DNA of 64,000 bases, from NCBI GenBank assembly GCA_045650185.1, contig JAZRQY010000022.1, positions 20,179 through 84,178 on the forward strand, in the 5' to 3' direction. The notes under the pieces were generated by a model. The model was not told where the DNA came from. It saw only the letters and a program-made list of their open reading frames with translations, and made no database searches. The position numbers were made by a program, and so were the translations under genes. This DNA is from Scatosoma sp045650185. GTDB taxonomy: Bacteria; Bacillota; Clostridia; Christensenellales; Borkfalkiaceae. Each line of letters opens with the position of its first letter. The stretch's first letter is position 1. Shown here in pieces: positions 56,335 through 64,000 of the stretch.

Positions 56335-58020
56335 TCAATTTTTCAGCATTTTATTGACTGCGGATATCAGCGCATTCAAGGACGAGGTCATAATGTCGGT
56401 ATGTATCCCTGCGCCCCAGTAGGTTTTTCCGCCCTTAGAAATGCTGACGTAGGATGCCGCTTTTGCGGTAGATTTTTCTTCCAATGCGTGCTCGGTATAG
56501 CTTTCCACCACGAAGCTTTCGTCGAGGTATTTTCTCAGCGCGTTGCACGCCGCGTCTAAGCGCCCGTTGCCCTGTTCGGTGATCATTCGTTCTTCTCCAC
56601 CTACGGAAACGGTCAACTTCGCCCAAACGTCTTCCTCGGATTCCACACCGTCGAATTCGTGTTCTGCCTCAAAGCTTGCTTTCAGCAAGGACAGAGGGGA
56701 TTGCACGTTGACGAAATCGCGGACGAAAATGTCGCGTACCTCTTGCGTAGCAAGCTCCCTATGCGCGTGATCGGAAATACTCTTGACGTGGTAACCAAAC
56801 ACTTCGCGGAATTTGGCAGGCAAGGAGAGATGGAACTGCGTTTCGAGGATATACCCGATACCACCTTTGCCCGACTGCGAATTGATACGGATAACGTCCG
56901 CCTCGTACACTCTGCCAACGTCGGCAGGGTCCAAGGGCAGATAGGGTACGTTCCATACCCCCGTATGCATTTCCTCGCGGAATTTCATACCTTTGGCAAT
57001 CGCGTCCTGATGCGACCCAGAGAACGCCGCAAACACCAGCGCGCCACTGTACGGTTGCCGTTCGGGTACGCGCATTCTAGTCACTTCCTCATACACCCTC
57101 GTGATGGAAGGCAGGTCGGAGAAGTCCAACTTCGGGTCTACGCCCTGCGAATACATATTCAGCGCCAAAGTGATGATATCGACGTTGCCCGTACGCTCGC
57201 CGTTGCCAAACAGCGTGCCCTCTACACGGTCGCCGCCTGCCAGCAAGCCCATTTCGGTATCCGCAATCCCCGTACCTCTGTCGTTGTGCGGGTGCAGGGA
57301 AAGGACGACGTTTTCACGATAGCGAAGGTGCTTGTCCATGTATTCCACCTGCGCCGCATAGACGTGAGGCATCGAATGCGCCACGGTTACAGGCAGGTTG
57401 ATAATCGCCTTATCCTCTTTGGTAGGTTTCCATACGTCCAGCACCGCGTTGCACACTTCTGCGGCAAATTCCGGCTCGGTACCCGTAAAGCTTTCGGGGG
57501 AGTATTCCAAAGTAATTTCACCCTCTGCCTCGTCCTTGTACTGTTTGCAAAGGGTTGCGCCGAAGATGGCAATCTCTTTGATAGCAGTCTTGTCCTTTTT
57601 GAACACCTGCTCTCTCTGCGCCTTGGAGGTGGAGTTATACACGTGCACAATCGCCCTCTTTGCGCCCTTGATTGACTCAAAGGTTTTCGCGACAATATGC
57701 TCTCTTGCCTGCGTCAAAACCTGAATGACGACGTCATCGGGGATGAGATTTCTTTCGATGAGCGCACGGCAGAATTCGTATTCCGTTTCGCTTGCCGCAG
57801 GGAAACCGACCTCGATTTCCTTAAATCCAACCTTGCAAAGCACCTCGAAGAAACGGAGCTTTTCCTCCAAGCTCATCGGCACGATCAACGCCTGATTTCC
57901 GTCGCGCAGATCGACGCTGCACCATACGGGCGGCTTTTCAATGGCGGTTTTTTTCATCCAGTCCATCGTCACGCCTTCGGGCAGAAAATATTGTTTTTCG
58001 TATTTATTCGTATTTTTCAT
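56335..58020 (-). CDS. leuA: 2-isopropylmalate synthase (LeuA type 2)
   Basis: 561 residues. The catalytic barrel has PPVWCSVDLRDGNQALIVPM (metal Asp, catalytic Arg) and VVLSLHPHNDRGTGIADTEM (HxH metal site) plus GNGERTGNVDIITLALNMYS. The C-terminal ~130 residues form the regulatory domain with KLTVSVGGEERMITEQGNGR and YWGAGIHTDIMTSSLNALIS, expected to bind leucine. The start YFLPEGVTMDWMKKTAIEKP marks the yeast-like type 2 form. It condenses acetyl-CoA with 3-methyl-2-oxobutanoate. It starts 9 bases after ilvE. Confidence 0.97.
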   Translation of the reverse strand: MKNTNKYEKQYFLPEGVTMDWMKKTAIEKPPVWCSVDLRDGNQALIVPMSLEEKLRFFEVLCKVGFKEIEVGFPAASETEYEFCRALIERNLIPDDVVIQVLTQAREHIVAKTFESIKGAKRAIVHVYNSTSKAQREQVFKKDKTAIKEIAIFGATLCKQYKDEAEGEITLEYSPESFTGTEPEFAAEVCNAVLDVWKPTKEDKAIINLPVTVAHSMPHVYAAQVEYMDKHLRYRENVVLSLHPHNDRGTGIADTEMGLLAGGDRVEGTLFGNGERTGNVDIITLALNMYSQGVDPKLDFSDLPSITRVYEEVTRMRVPERQPYSGALVFAAFSGSHQDAIAKGMKFREEMHTGVWNVPYLPLDPADVGRVYEADVIRINSQSGKGGIGYILETQFHLSLPAKFREVFGYHVKSISDHAHRELATQEVRDIFVRDFVNVQSPLSLLKASFEAEHEFDGVESEEDVWAKLTVSVGGEERMITEQGNGRLDAACNALRKYLDESFVVESYTEHALEEKSTAKAASYVSISKGGKTYWGAGIHTDIMTSSLNALISAVNKMLKN

Positions 58021-58029
58021 TTCTCTCTC

Positions 58030-59091
58030 TTACAGGGGGTATACCCAACCAAAGGTATCTTCTCTCTTACCCCATTGAATACCGGTCAGGATATCGTAGA
58101 TCTTTTTCGTAGTTTCCCCGATTTTACCACCGCCGACGACGTATTCCTTGTCGCAGATCGCCAACTTACCGATGGGCGAAACGACCGCCGCCGTACCCGT
58201 GCCCCAAGCCTCTTCCAACGTTCCGTTTTCTAGCGCCAACACAAGCTCGTCCAAGGAGAACAATCGCTCCTCTACCTCGTAGCCTTCGCTTTTCAGAACC
58301 TCGATACAGCTCATTCTCGTGATACCGGGCAGGATAGAGCCGGTCAGCTTGGGCGTAATCACCTTGCCGCCAATCTTGAACATGACGTTCATCGCGCCGA
58401 CTTCTTCGATGTATTTGCGTTCTACACCGTCCAGCCACAGTACCTGCGAATAACCCTTCTTCGCCGCGCGTTCGCCTGCGCGGGTGCTTGCCGCGTAGTT
58501 GCCGCCGCACTTTGCGTAGCCCGTGCCGCCGCGTACCGTACGAACGTCCTCGTTCTCAATCATAATCCCGACGGGGTTGATACCCTCTTTGTAGTAGCTA
58601 CCGCTGGGGGAGGCAATCAACATAAAGGTTGCGCGGTGTACTGCGTGTACCCCCAAGCATTCGTCGTTGCCGAACAGGAACGGACGAAGATACAGCGACG
58701 TACCAAAGGAATGGGGAACAAACCGTTCTTCCAACTTTACGAACTGTTCAATCAAGGAAAGCATTTCCCCTTCGTCCATGGTTGGCAGACTCATACGCTC
58801 TGCCGAGCGGTTCATACGCTTTACGTTTTCCATCGGGCGGAAGAGCTGTACCCCACCGTCCTCGCGGCGATACGCCTTCAAGCCCTCGAAGATTTCCGCG
58901 CCGTAATGTAAAACCGTGGATGCAGGGTGCAAGGATATTCTTCCAAACGGTACGATTTTCGCATCGTACCAGCCTTGTTCTGCCGACCATTCCGCCACCA
59001 ACATATGGTCGGTGAAGTGTTTTCCAAAGCCTAATTCGCTTTCAGCGGGCATCGTCTTCGGGTTTTCCGTTTTTACAATCGTCAATTCCAT
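58030..59091 (-). CDS. ilvE: Branched-chain amino-acid aminotransferase
   Basis: 353 residues from the second of two adjacent ATGs (59091), which is five bases from GAGGTG; the first ATG at 59094 is only two bases away. Fold-type IV PLP enzyme of the longer (eukaryote-like) form: LGFGKHFTDHMLVAEWSAEQ, HYGAEIFEGLKAYR, FLFGNDECLGVHAVHRATFM, the PLP lysine in GYAKCGGNYAASTRAG and LPGITRMSCIEVLKSEGYEV. It makes valine, leucine and isoleucine from their oxo acids. It is the first gene of the block, behind the promoter at 59173. Confidence 0.96.
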   Translation of the reverse strand: MELTIVKTENPKTMPAESELGFGKHFTDHMLVAEWSAEQGWYDAKIVPFGRISLHPASTVLHYGAEIFEGLKAYRREDGGVQLFRPMENVKRMNRSAERMSLPTMDEGEMLSLIEQFVKLEERFVPHSFGTSLYLRPFLFGNDECLGVHAVHRATFMLIASPSGSYYKEGINPVGIMIENEDVRTVRGGTGYAKCGGNYAASTRAGERAAKKGYSQVLWLDGVERKYIEEVGAMNVMFKIGGKVITPKLTGSILPGITRMSCIEVLKSEGYEVEERLFSLDELVLALENGTLEEAWGTGTAAVVSPIGKLAICDKEYVVGGGKIGETTKKIYDILTGIQWGKREDTFGWVYPL

Positions 59092-59172
59092 CATAACACC
59101 TCTGTGTATTATTCGTTTTTTCGATAACACGCGTATGAATCAATTTATTTTTATAATAAAAGAATTATTACA

Positions 59173-59202
59173 ATCATAGCACAATCCATAGGAATAAGTC
59201 AA
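59173..59202 (-). promoter_or_regulatory. Promoter of the branched-chain amino-acid block
   Basis: Minus strand TTGACT (59202-59197), 18 bases, TATGAT (59178-59173). The ~75-base leader shows no T-box specifier structure, leader peptide or terminator, so transcription-factor control is more likely than attenuation. Confidence 0.65.
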
Positions 59203-59229
59203 ACGTTTTATGCGCGTGTACGCAAAAAA

Positions 59230-59265
59230 GTGTAAAAAAATCCTTCCCCCACATGGGGGAAGGCA
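59230..59265 (-). terminator. Terminator after the symporter gene
   Basis: CCTTCCCCC (59242-59250) pairs with GGGGGAAGG (59255-59263), followed on the minus strand by a run of T's. It isolates the symporter from ilvE. Confidence 0.85.
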
Positions 59266-59320
59266 GTTTATAAACCGTTCTTTTTACTCTACGGGAATTG
59301 CGAACGAAAGTTCGCTCCGT

Positions 59321-60997
59321 TTACGCCTGCTTGTCTGCGGCTGCCTCGATGACGTTCTCAGCCGCGACGTCCGCCATAAACTGTGCGTTTTGTTCGGGGT
59401 ATGCCGAGAGCATCGGTTCTACGTCTACCCCTTTCTTTCTGTCCAGGTAATTCTTCGTCAGCTTTGCAACCAGCGTACTGAGAAGGACTAAGCCTATGAG
59501 GTTAGGCAGCGCCATCAAGCCGTTGAAAGTATCCGAAATCGCCCACACCAAATCGCCGCTTACAACCGAGGCAACAATGACCAGTAGAACGTACAGCACT
59601 TTGAACGTCGTTCTTGCAATCTTTCTGGTCTTCTCACCCGCCTTGCGGAAGAGGTAGTCCACCGACTTTTCGCCGTAGTACGACCACGCCACAATCGTGG
59701 TAAACGCAAAGAGAGGCAAAATAATCGTATAAATCACTTTTCCTACTACGCCGAAATTCTTTTCAAACGCCATCATGGACACCATGGTATCTTGGTACAT
59801 GGCGACGGTAGTTCCGTCATCAAGCTCCCTCCATGCGTACAGCACGTCGCGCAAGCCGCTTTCGCTGCCGAAGGTGACCAAGATAACCAACGCCGTCAGA
59901 GTACAGATGACAAAGGTATCAAAGAACACCTCAAAAATCCCCCAAAATCCTTGCTTTACGGGCTCACGGGTCTGCGATGCGCTATGCGCGATTACCGAAG
60001 AACCCAAGCCTGCTTCGTTGGAGAAGATACCACGCGCAAGACCCTTTTGCACGATCAGCGTCATACCCTGCTGAGTGATTTTGGCAATCATATAGCCGCC
60101 CACACCTGCCAGCGCAGAATGTACGGTGAACACGTTTCCAAAAATCAAGCCGAACGCCGCCCCGATTGCCTTTGCGTTGAGGACTAAAATTAGCAACGCC
60201 ATTACCATAAAAATCAGGGACATAAATGGAACAAGGATCGAAGTCGTCTTACCAATGCTCTTGATACCACCCAAGATAATCAGGGCAAGCAGAATCGCCA
60301 CCACCACACCCACGATTAAAGCGATAACCGTGTTCGTCGTTTCGTTGCTGCTGCCGATTGCGCTTTGGATAGTGGCACTCATTTTGTTCGTCTGTACGCC
60401 GCTCATACCGATGGCTGCAGCAGTGCAAAATACCGCCGCTAAAACGGCAAGCACCTTACCAAAGCCGCGCAAAAAGCTACCCCATTTTCCTTTGACGCCT
60501 CTGCCGATACCCTCGGAAAGGTAGTAGGCAGGGCCGCCGGAGAATTCGCCATTTGCCTCTTTTTTACGGAAATACATACCAAGCACGTTTTCCGCGTAGT
60601 TGGTCACCATACCAAAGAAAGCGGAAATCCACATCCAAACGACCGCGCCCGGACCGCCCGTCATAATAGCGGACGTCGTACCTACGATGTTGCCCGTGCC
60701 TACCGTACCCGAAATCGCCGTAGCAAACGCCTCGAAGGGGGAAACGCTTTTTTCGTCCTTTTTTGCTTTCGCATTCTTCTTTCGCATACTGCGGACGGTT
60801 GCCCCTAAGGTTTCGTTGACCGAAGTGCCAAATTTTCGTATCTGCAAAAACTTCGTCAGTATCGTCAACAAGATCCCCGTGCCCAGAATTAAAACAATCA
60901 TGGGCCAACCCCATACGATTCCGTTGACAAAATCGTTTGCTTTGGTGATCGTTTCGATGAACGCATCCCAGCCGCTTGCCAGCAATCCTACCTGCAT
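59321..60997 (-). CDS. Alanine/glycine:cation symporter (AGCS family)
   Basis: 558 residues with about eleven membrane helices. Family landmarks are FEAFATAISGTVGTGNIVGT, GGPGAVVWMWISAFFGMVTN, YAENVLGMYFRKK, QGMTLIVQKGLARGIFSNEA (GLGSSVIAHSASQT follows) and TTIVAWSYYGEKSVDYLF. It takes up alanine or glycine with Na+ or H+ across the membrane. A tandem glycine riboswitch with a terminator-type platform sits in its leader, so glycine is very likely a substrate or signal. Confidence 0.95.
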   Translation of the reverse strand: MQVGLLASGWDAFIETITKANDFVNGIVWGWPMIVLILGTGILLTILTKFLQIRKFGTSVNETLGATVRSMRKKNAKAKKDEKSVSPFEAFATAISGTVGTGNIVGTTSAIMTGGPGAVVWMWISAFFGMVTNYAENVLGMYFRKKEANGEFSGGPAYYLSEGIGRGVKGKWGSFLRGFGKVLAVLAAVFCTAAAIGMSGVQTNKMSATIQSAIGSSNETTNTVIALIVGVVVAILLALIILGGIKSIGKTTSILVPFMSLIFMVMALLILVLNAKAIGAAFGLIFGNVFTVHSALAGVGGYMIAKITQQGMTLIVQKGLARGIFSNEAGLGSSVIAHSASQTREPVKQGFWGIFEVFFDTFVICTLTALVILVTFGSESGLRDVLYAWRELDDGTTVAMYQDTMVSMMAFEKNFGVVGKVIYTIILPLFAFTTIVAWSYYGEKSVDYLFRKAGEKTRKIARTTFKVLYVLLVIVASVVSGDLVWAISDTFNGLMALPNLIGLVLLSTLVAKLTKNYLDRKKGVDVEPMLSAYPEQNAQFMADVAAENVIEAAADKQA

Positions 60998-61057
60998 AAA
61001 TAGCCTCCTTACGTCTTCACTTATAAGACAAAAATAATAACGCTTTCATGCTCCAAA

Positions 61058-61089
61058 ACAAAAAACGGAGCGTTTGAAAAACACTCCGT
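61058..61089 (-). terminator. Riboswitch expression-platform terminator
   Basis: ACGGAGTGTTT and AAACGCTCCGT on the minus strand form a stem followed by TTTTTTG, between the glycine aptamers and the symporter start. It is the probable on/off element. Confidence 0.8.
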
Positions 61090-61159
61090 CCTATAAAAGT
61101 CTTTTTGATTGTAGGCAAGCCTACAAAAAATACGGCTTCCCTAAAAAAGAAATTTTAAC

Positions 61160-61335
61160 TCTGTCCTTTTGCCTGAGAGATTGACGGCAAGTCTGCCGTT
61201 TTGCCCCTTCGGCACCTGCTCGAGGCAGGATTCTCCGGAGTGCTATCCGATTACAGTTCCCGATTCCTTTTGGAATCACCTGAGAGATTCACTCCTTCGG
61301 TTGGGCGATACCCATCTCCTGCAATCTTCCTTTAG
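61160..61335 (-). ncRNA. Tandem glycine riboswitch
   Basis: Two glycine aptamers in series on the minus strand. The first has CCGAAGGAGTGAATCTCTCA with GGTGATTCC following; the second has CCGAAGGGGCAA and CAATCTCTCAGGCAAAAGGA. These are the conserved glycine-binding cores. The pair controls the AGCS symporter directly downstream through the terminator at 61058. Whether glycine turns the gene on or off cannot be told without folding. Confidence 0.95.
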
Positions 61336-61352
61336 CTATCAAATTTTGTCTT

Positions 61353-61381
61353 ATCATAACACAATGTTTTTTCTTTGTCAA
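61353..61381 (-). promoter_or_regulatory. Promoter of the riboswitch-symporter unit
   Basis: Minus strand TTGACA (61381-61376), 17 bases, TATGAT (61358-61353). The rest of the gap to uvrA (61382-61496) holds an isolated CAATTCAC (61422-61429) and a GC-rich GGGAGGGG/CCCCTGCCC region, with no gene seen. Confidence 0.82.
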
Positions 61382-61496
61382 GCGTTTGAAAAAGATTTTT
61401 TTCTCGCAGGGGGGAATTTTTCAATTCACTTAGCTACCGTCGGGAGGGGCAACCCCTGCCCTACAATGCCGCCGTACCATGCAGGGCTACGAAAGC

Positions 61497-61525
61497 AAAA
61501 ACCGTCCTATTTAGGACGGTTTTCT
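61497..61525 (-). terminator. Terminator after uvrA
   Basis: AAAACCGTCCTA and TAGGACGGTTTT form a 12-bp perfect stem with T-tracts on both sides. Confidence 0.88.
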
Positions 61526-61541
61526 TATACTGTCTTTGCTT

Positions 61542-64000
61542 TTACAATTTTAACGCCTTTTTTAAGAAAAATCCCGTGTAGCTGGTCGGGTGCGCCGCGA
61601 CCTCTTCGGGGCTGCCTTCGCATACCAACGTACCGCCGCCGTCGCCCCCCTCAGGGCCGAGGTCGATGAGATAATCCGCCGTCTTGATAACGTCCAGATT
61701 GTGTTCGATGACCAGCACGGTGTTCCCCCCGTCGCGAAGACGAGAAAGGATTTTAATCAGTTTGTCCACGTCGTAGCTATGAAGCCCCGTCGTCGGCTCG
61801 TCCAAGATATACAAGGTCTTGCCTGTAGAGCGTTTGGAAAGCTCGGTGGCAAGCTTCACCCTCTGCGCCTCGCCCCCCGAAAGGGTGGTAGAGCTTTGCC
61901 CCAGCTTGATATACCCCAAGCCCACCTCTTGCAAGGTCTTGATTTTATTGTAAATGGAAGGATGGTTTTGGAAATATTCCACCGCCTCATCCACCGTCAT
62001 TTCAAGGACGTCGGAAATGTTTTTGCCCTTATATCGCACCTCTAAGGTTTCACGGTTGTACCGCGCGCCGCCGCATACCTCGCAGGGTACGAAGATGTCG
62101 GGCAGGAAGTGCATTTCAATCTTGATAATCCCGTCGCCAAAGCAATGCTCGCACCTGCCGCCTGCAACGTTGAAGGAAAATCTACCGCTCTTGTAGCCAC
62201 GTTCCTGCGCATCAGGAGTCATCGCAAACAAGTCGCGAATACCGTTGAACGCACCTGCATAGGTGGCAGGATTACTGCGTGGCGTTCTGCCGATGGGGGA
62301 TTGGTCAATGTCGATGACTTTGTCGAAATATTCCACCCCGTCGATGCCGTCGAATTTCCCCTCAATCTGCCTTGCGCCGTTCAAACGGTTGGCAAGCGTG
62401 GGATATAAAATCTCGTTGACGAGGCTGGATTTACCGCTACCGGAAACCCCTGTAACGGCGGTCATCAAGCCAACAGGAATGGATACCTCTATACCCTTTA
62501 AGTTATTCTGCCGACAGCCCTTTACCGTCAAATATCTGCCGTCGGGGGCTTTGCGGACGGTGGGTACGGGGATACTTCTGCGCCCTGCAAGATAGTCGCC
62601 CGTAATCGAGCCTTCGGTATTCATCACGTCCATGGGTGTGCCTTTTGCCACTATTTCGCCGCCGTGCACCCCTGCTTTCGGGCCGATATCCAAGACGAAA
62701 TCCGCCTCGCGGATGGTGTCCTCGTCGTGTTCGACGACGATGAGGGTGTTGCCCAAATCGCGCAACCCCTTCAAGGAGTGCAGCAGCTTTTCGTTGTCCC
62801 GTTGATGCAGGCCGATAGACGGCTCGTCCAAGATATACAGCACCCCTGTTAAGGCGCTACCGATTTGGGTCGCCAAGCGGATACGCTGGCTCTCGCCACC
62901 CGACAGAGTGTTTGCCGTTCTGCTCAAGGTCAAATATTCCAAGCCGACGTTCGCAAGGAATCCCAAACGGCTGTTGATTTCCTTTAAAATCGCATCCGCA
63001 ATCAGGTGTTGCGTGGGGGTCAAATTTCCTTTCAATTCGTCCACGAAACGGCACAGATCGCTGACGGACATTTCGCACGCTTCCCAAATATTTTTGCCGC
63101 CCACCTTGACGGACAACGCCTCTTTTTTCAGGCGCTTGCCGTTGCACGCATCGCAATGGGAAACGCGCATCAGCTTTTCAATATCCGCCTTTACCCCCAT
63201 AGAGGTGGTCTGCGAATACCTGCGCTCCAAGTTATTGACGTAGCCTTCCCAGCTCTTTTTAAAGCTCCCTTGGAAAGTACGCGAGGTGTACTGCATATCA
63301 ATGCGCTCACCGCCGTTGCCGTACATCAAGAGGTGGTAAACTTCGGGCGAGAGCTGTTCGACGGGGACATCCAACGAAAAGCCATAGGCTTTTGCAATTG
63401 CAGAAACCTCCATCAGCGCCATCGACTGCGAGCCCAAATTCCAACCCGTAATCTTCATCGCGCCCTCACGCAAGGTCTTCGTCTTATCGGGGCAGATGAG
63501 GTCGGGATCAACCACCTGCTTTACCCCCAACCCAAGGCAGGTCGGACACGCGCCGTAAGGGGTGTTGAAGGAGAACATTCTCGGTTCGATTTCCTCTATC
63601 GAAATACCGCAATCGGGGCAGGCGTAATTGGAGGAATACAGCGTTTCCGTTTCCCCTTCGTCAATCACCACCAAGCCGTCGGCAAGCTTCAACGCCGCCT
63701 CTAAGCTATCCGTCAAACGCTTGCGAATGGTCGGTTTTACTACCAACCTATCCACCACGACGGAGATGTTGTGCTTGATGTTCTTTTCCAGCTTGATTTC
63801 TTCTTGCAAATCGTAAACGATACCGTCGATTTTTACCCTGCCGTAGCCGCTCTTTTTAAACCCTGCAAGTTCTTTGACGTACTCTCCTTTTCTGCCTCTG
63901 ACAACGGGAGCGTTGACGAGGATTTTACTCCCCTCGGGGAGAGCCATTACCTTATCGCAAATTTCGTCCACCGTTTGACGGCGAATTTCCCTGCCGCACT
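61542..64000 (-). CDS. uvrA: Excinuclease ABC subunit A, partial (N-terminus outside window)
   Basis: About 819 residues are visible and the frame stays open to the right edge, where CGREIRRQTVDEICDKVM reads as the UvrA region after the first zinc-ligand pair. Present are a zinc motif CPDCG...CPTCLGLG, the first signature NTLSGGESQRIRLATQIGSA, the second Walker A VTGVSGSGKSSLVNEILYPT, zinc module CEHCFGDGIIKIEM...CEVCGG, the second signature TTLSGGEAQRVKLATELSKR and LYILDEPTTGLHSYDVDKLI. UvrA is the damage-sensing ABC ATPase of nucleotide excision repair, working with UvrB. uvrB is not in the window. Confidence 0.98.
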   Translation of the reverse strand, partial: CGREIRRQTVDEICDKVMALPEGSKILVNAPVVRGRKGEYVKELAGFKKSGYGRVKIDGIVYDLQEEIKLEKNIKHNISVVVDRLVVKPTIRKRLTDSLEAALKLADGLVVIDEGETETLYSSNYACPDCGISIEEIEPRMFSFNTPYGACPTCLGLGVKQVVDPDLICPDKTKTLREGAMKITGWNLGSQSMALMEVSAIAKAYGFSLDVPVEQLSPEVYHLLMYGNGGERIDMQYTSRTFQGSFKKSWEGYVNNLERRYSQTTSMGVKADIEKLMRVSHCDACNGKRLKKEALSVKVGGKNIWEACEMSVSDLCRFVDELKGNLTPTQHLIADAILKEINSRLGFLANVGLEYLTLSRTANTLSGGESQRIRLATQIGSALTGVLYILDEPSIGLHQRDNEKLLHSLKGLRDLGNTLIVVEHDEDTIREADFVLDIGPKAGVHGGEIVAKGTPMDVMNTEGSITGDYLAGRRSIPVPTVRKAPDGRYLTVKGCRQNNLKGIEVSIPVGLMTAVTGVSGSGKSSLVNEILYPTLANRLNGARQIEGKFDGIDGVEYFDKVIDIDQSPIGRTPRSNPATYAGAFNGIRDLFAMTPDAQERGYKSGRFSFNVAGGRCEHCFGDGIIKIEMHFLPDIFVPCEVCGGARYNRETLEVRYKGKNISDVLEMTVDEAVEYFQNHPSIYNKIKTLQEVGLGYIKLGQSSTTLSGGEAQRVKLATELSKRSTGKTLYILDEPTTGLHSYDVDKLIKILSRLRDGGNTVLVIEHNLDVIKTADYLIDLGPEGGDGGGTLVCEGSPEEVAAHPTSYTGFFLKKALKL

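Noticed and set aside
59100..59202. T-box or leader-peptide attenuator ahead of ilvE
   Set aside because: The leader is only about 75 bases, without a T-box core sequence, specifier loop or terminator.

Overview
The window reads as a chromosomal segment of a strictly anaerobic, Gram-positive-type bacterium of the class Clostridia. The evidence is a Re-type citrate synthase, a superoxide reductase, a rubredoxin-flavoprotein, a zinc-binding L31, near-consensus sigma-A promoters (TTGACA-17-TATAAT) and strong AGGAGG ribosome binding sites. Base composition is moderate, and the protein set suggests a gut-associated lineage. Order or genus cannot be fixed from sequence alone.

Layout. 1-2955: a sugar-use region (partial glycoside hydrolase, AraC regulator, sugar isomerase) with a visible rearrangement scar. 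2956-14750: a lipase-like hydrolase, a CASTOR/POLLUX-type channel divergent from an unknown membrane protein, rpsU, an oxygen-defence group (superoxide reductase, flavin reductase-rubredoxin, nitroreductase), two YwaF-like membrane proteins, and a Trk potassium system with a tiny lipoprotein gene between trkA and trkH. 14794-18344: two plus-strand peptidases. 18449-24323: a translation-linked minus-strand block (rpmE, a YqhQ-PrmC fusion, prfA, rsmI, a YugP-like protease, bioY). 24352-34350: scattered housekeeping and cell-envelope genes, tRNA-Ser, tRNA-Arg and a small divergent repressor switch. 34357-44956: lipase, serA, serC, asnA, cysE, cysK, then icd, aconitase and Re-citrate synthase, i.e. 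serine, cysteine, asparagine and 2-oxoglutarate synthesis. 45045-59202: a minus-strand block with a complete isoleucine-valine-leucine pathway (ilvE, leuA, ilvB, ilvN, ilvC, ilvD, leuC, leuD, leuB, a DUF815 ATPase, ilvA, ridA). 59321-61381: an amino acid:cation symporter under a tandem glycine riboswitch. 61542-64000: the C-terminal part of uvrA.

How it works together. The central and right parts are an amino-acid production line. Citrate synthase, aconitase and isocitrate dehydrogenase make 2-oxoglutarate for glutamate. SerC/SerA and CysE/CysK make serine and cysteine, and IlvA plus the Ilv/Leu enzymes make the branched-chain amino acids. RidA sits with IlvA to remove its reactive enamine/imine products.

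The most unusual material is non-coding. (1) A 183-bp MITE-like element occurs twice, with terminal inverted repeats and 8-bp flanking duplications; one copy abuts the ilvN stop codon. (2) An approximately 101-bp structured repeat occurs three times inside operons, with compensatory base changes in its stems. (3) Arrays of short, unrelated perfect palindromes are separated by a constant GTGAATTG/GTGAAAT linker and arranged in mirror halves. (4) A 12-bp inverted repeat encloses four hairpins and contains the 3' end of tRNA-Ser. I do not recognise a named family for 2, 3 or 4. All non-coding calls were made by reading and none was folded or searched.
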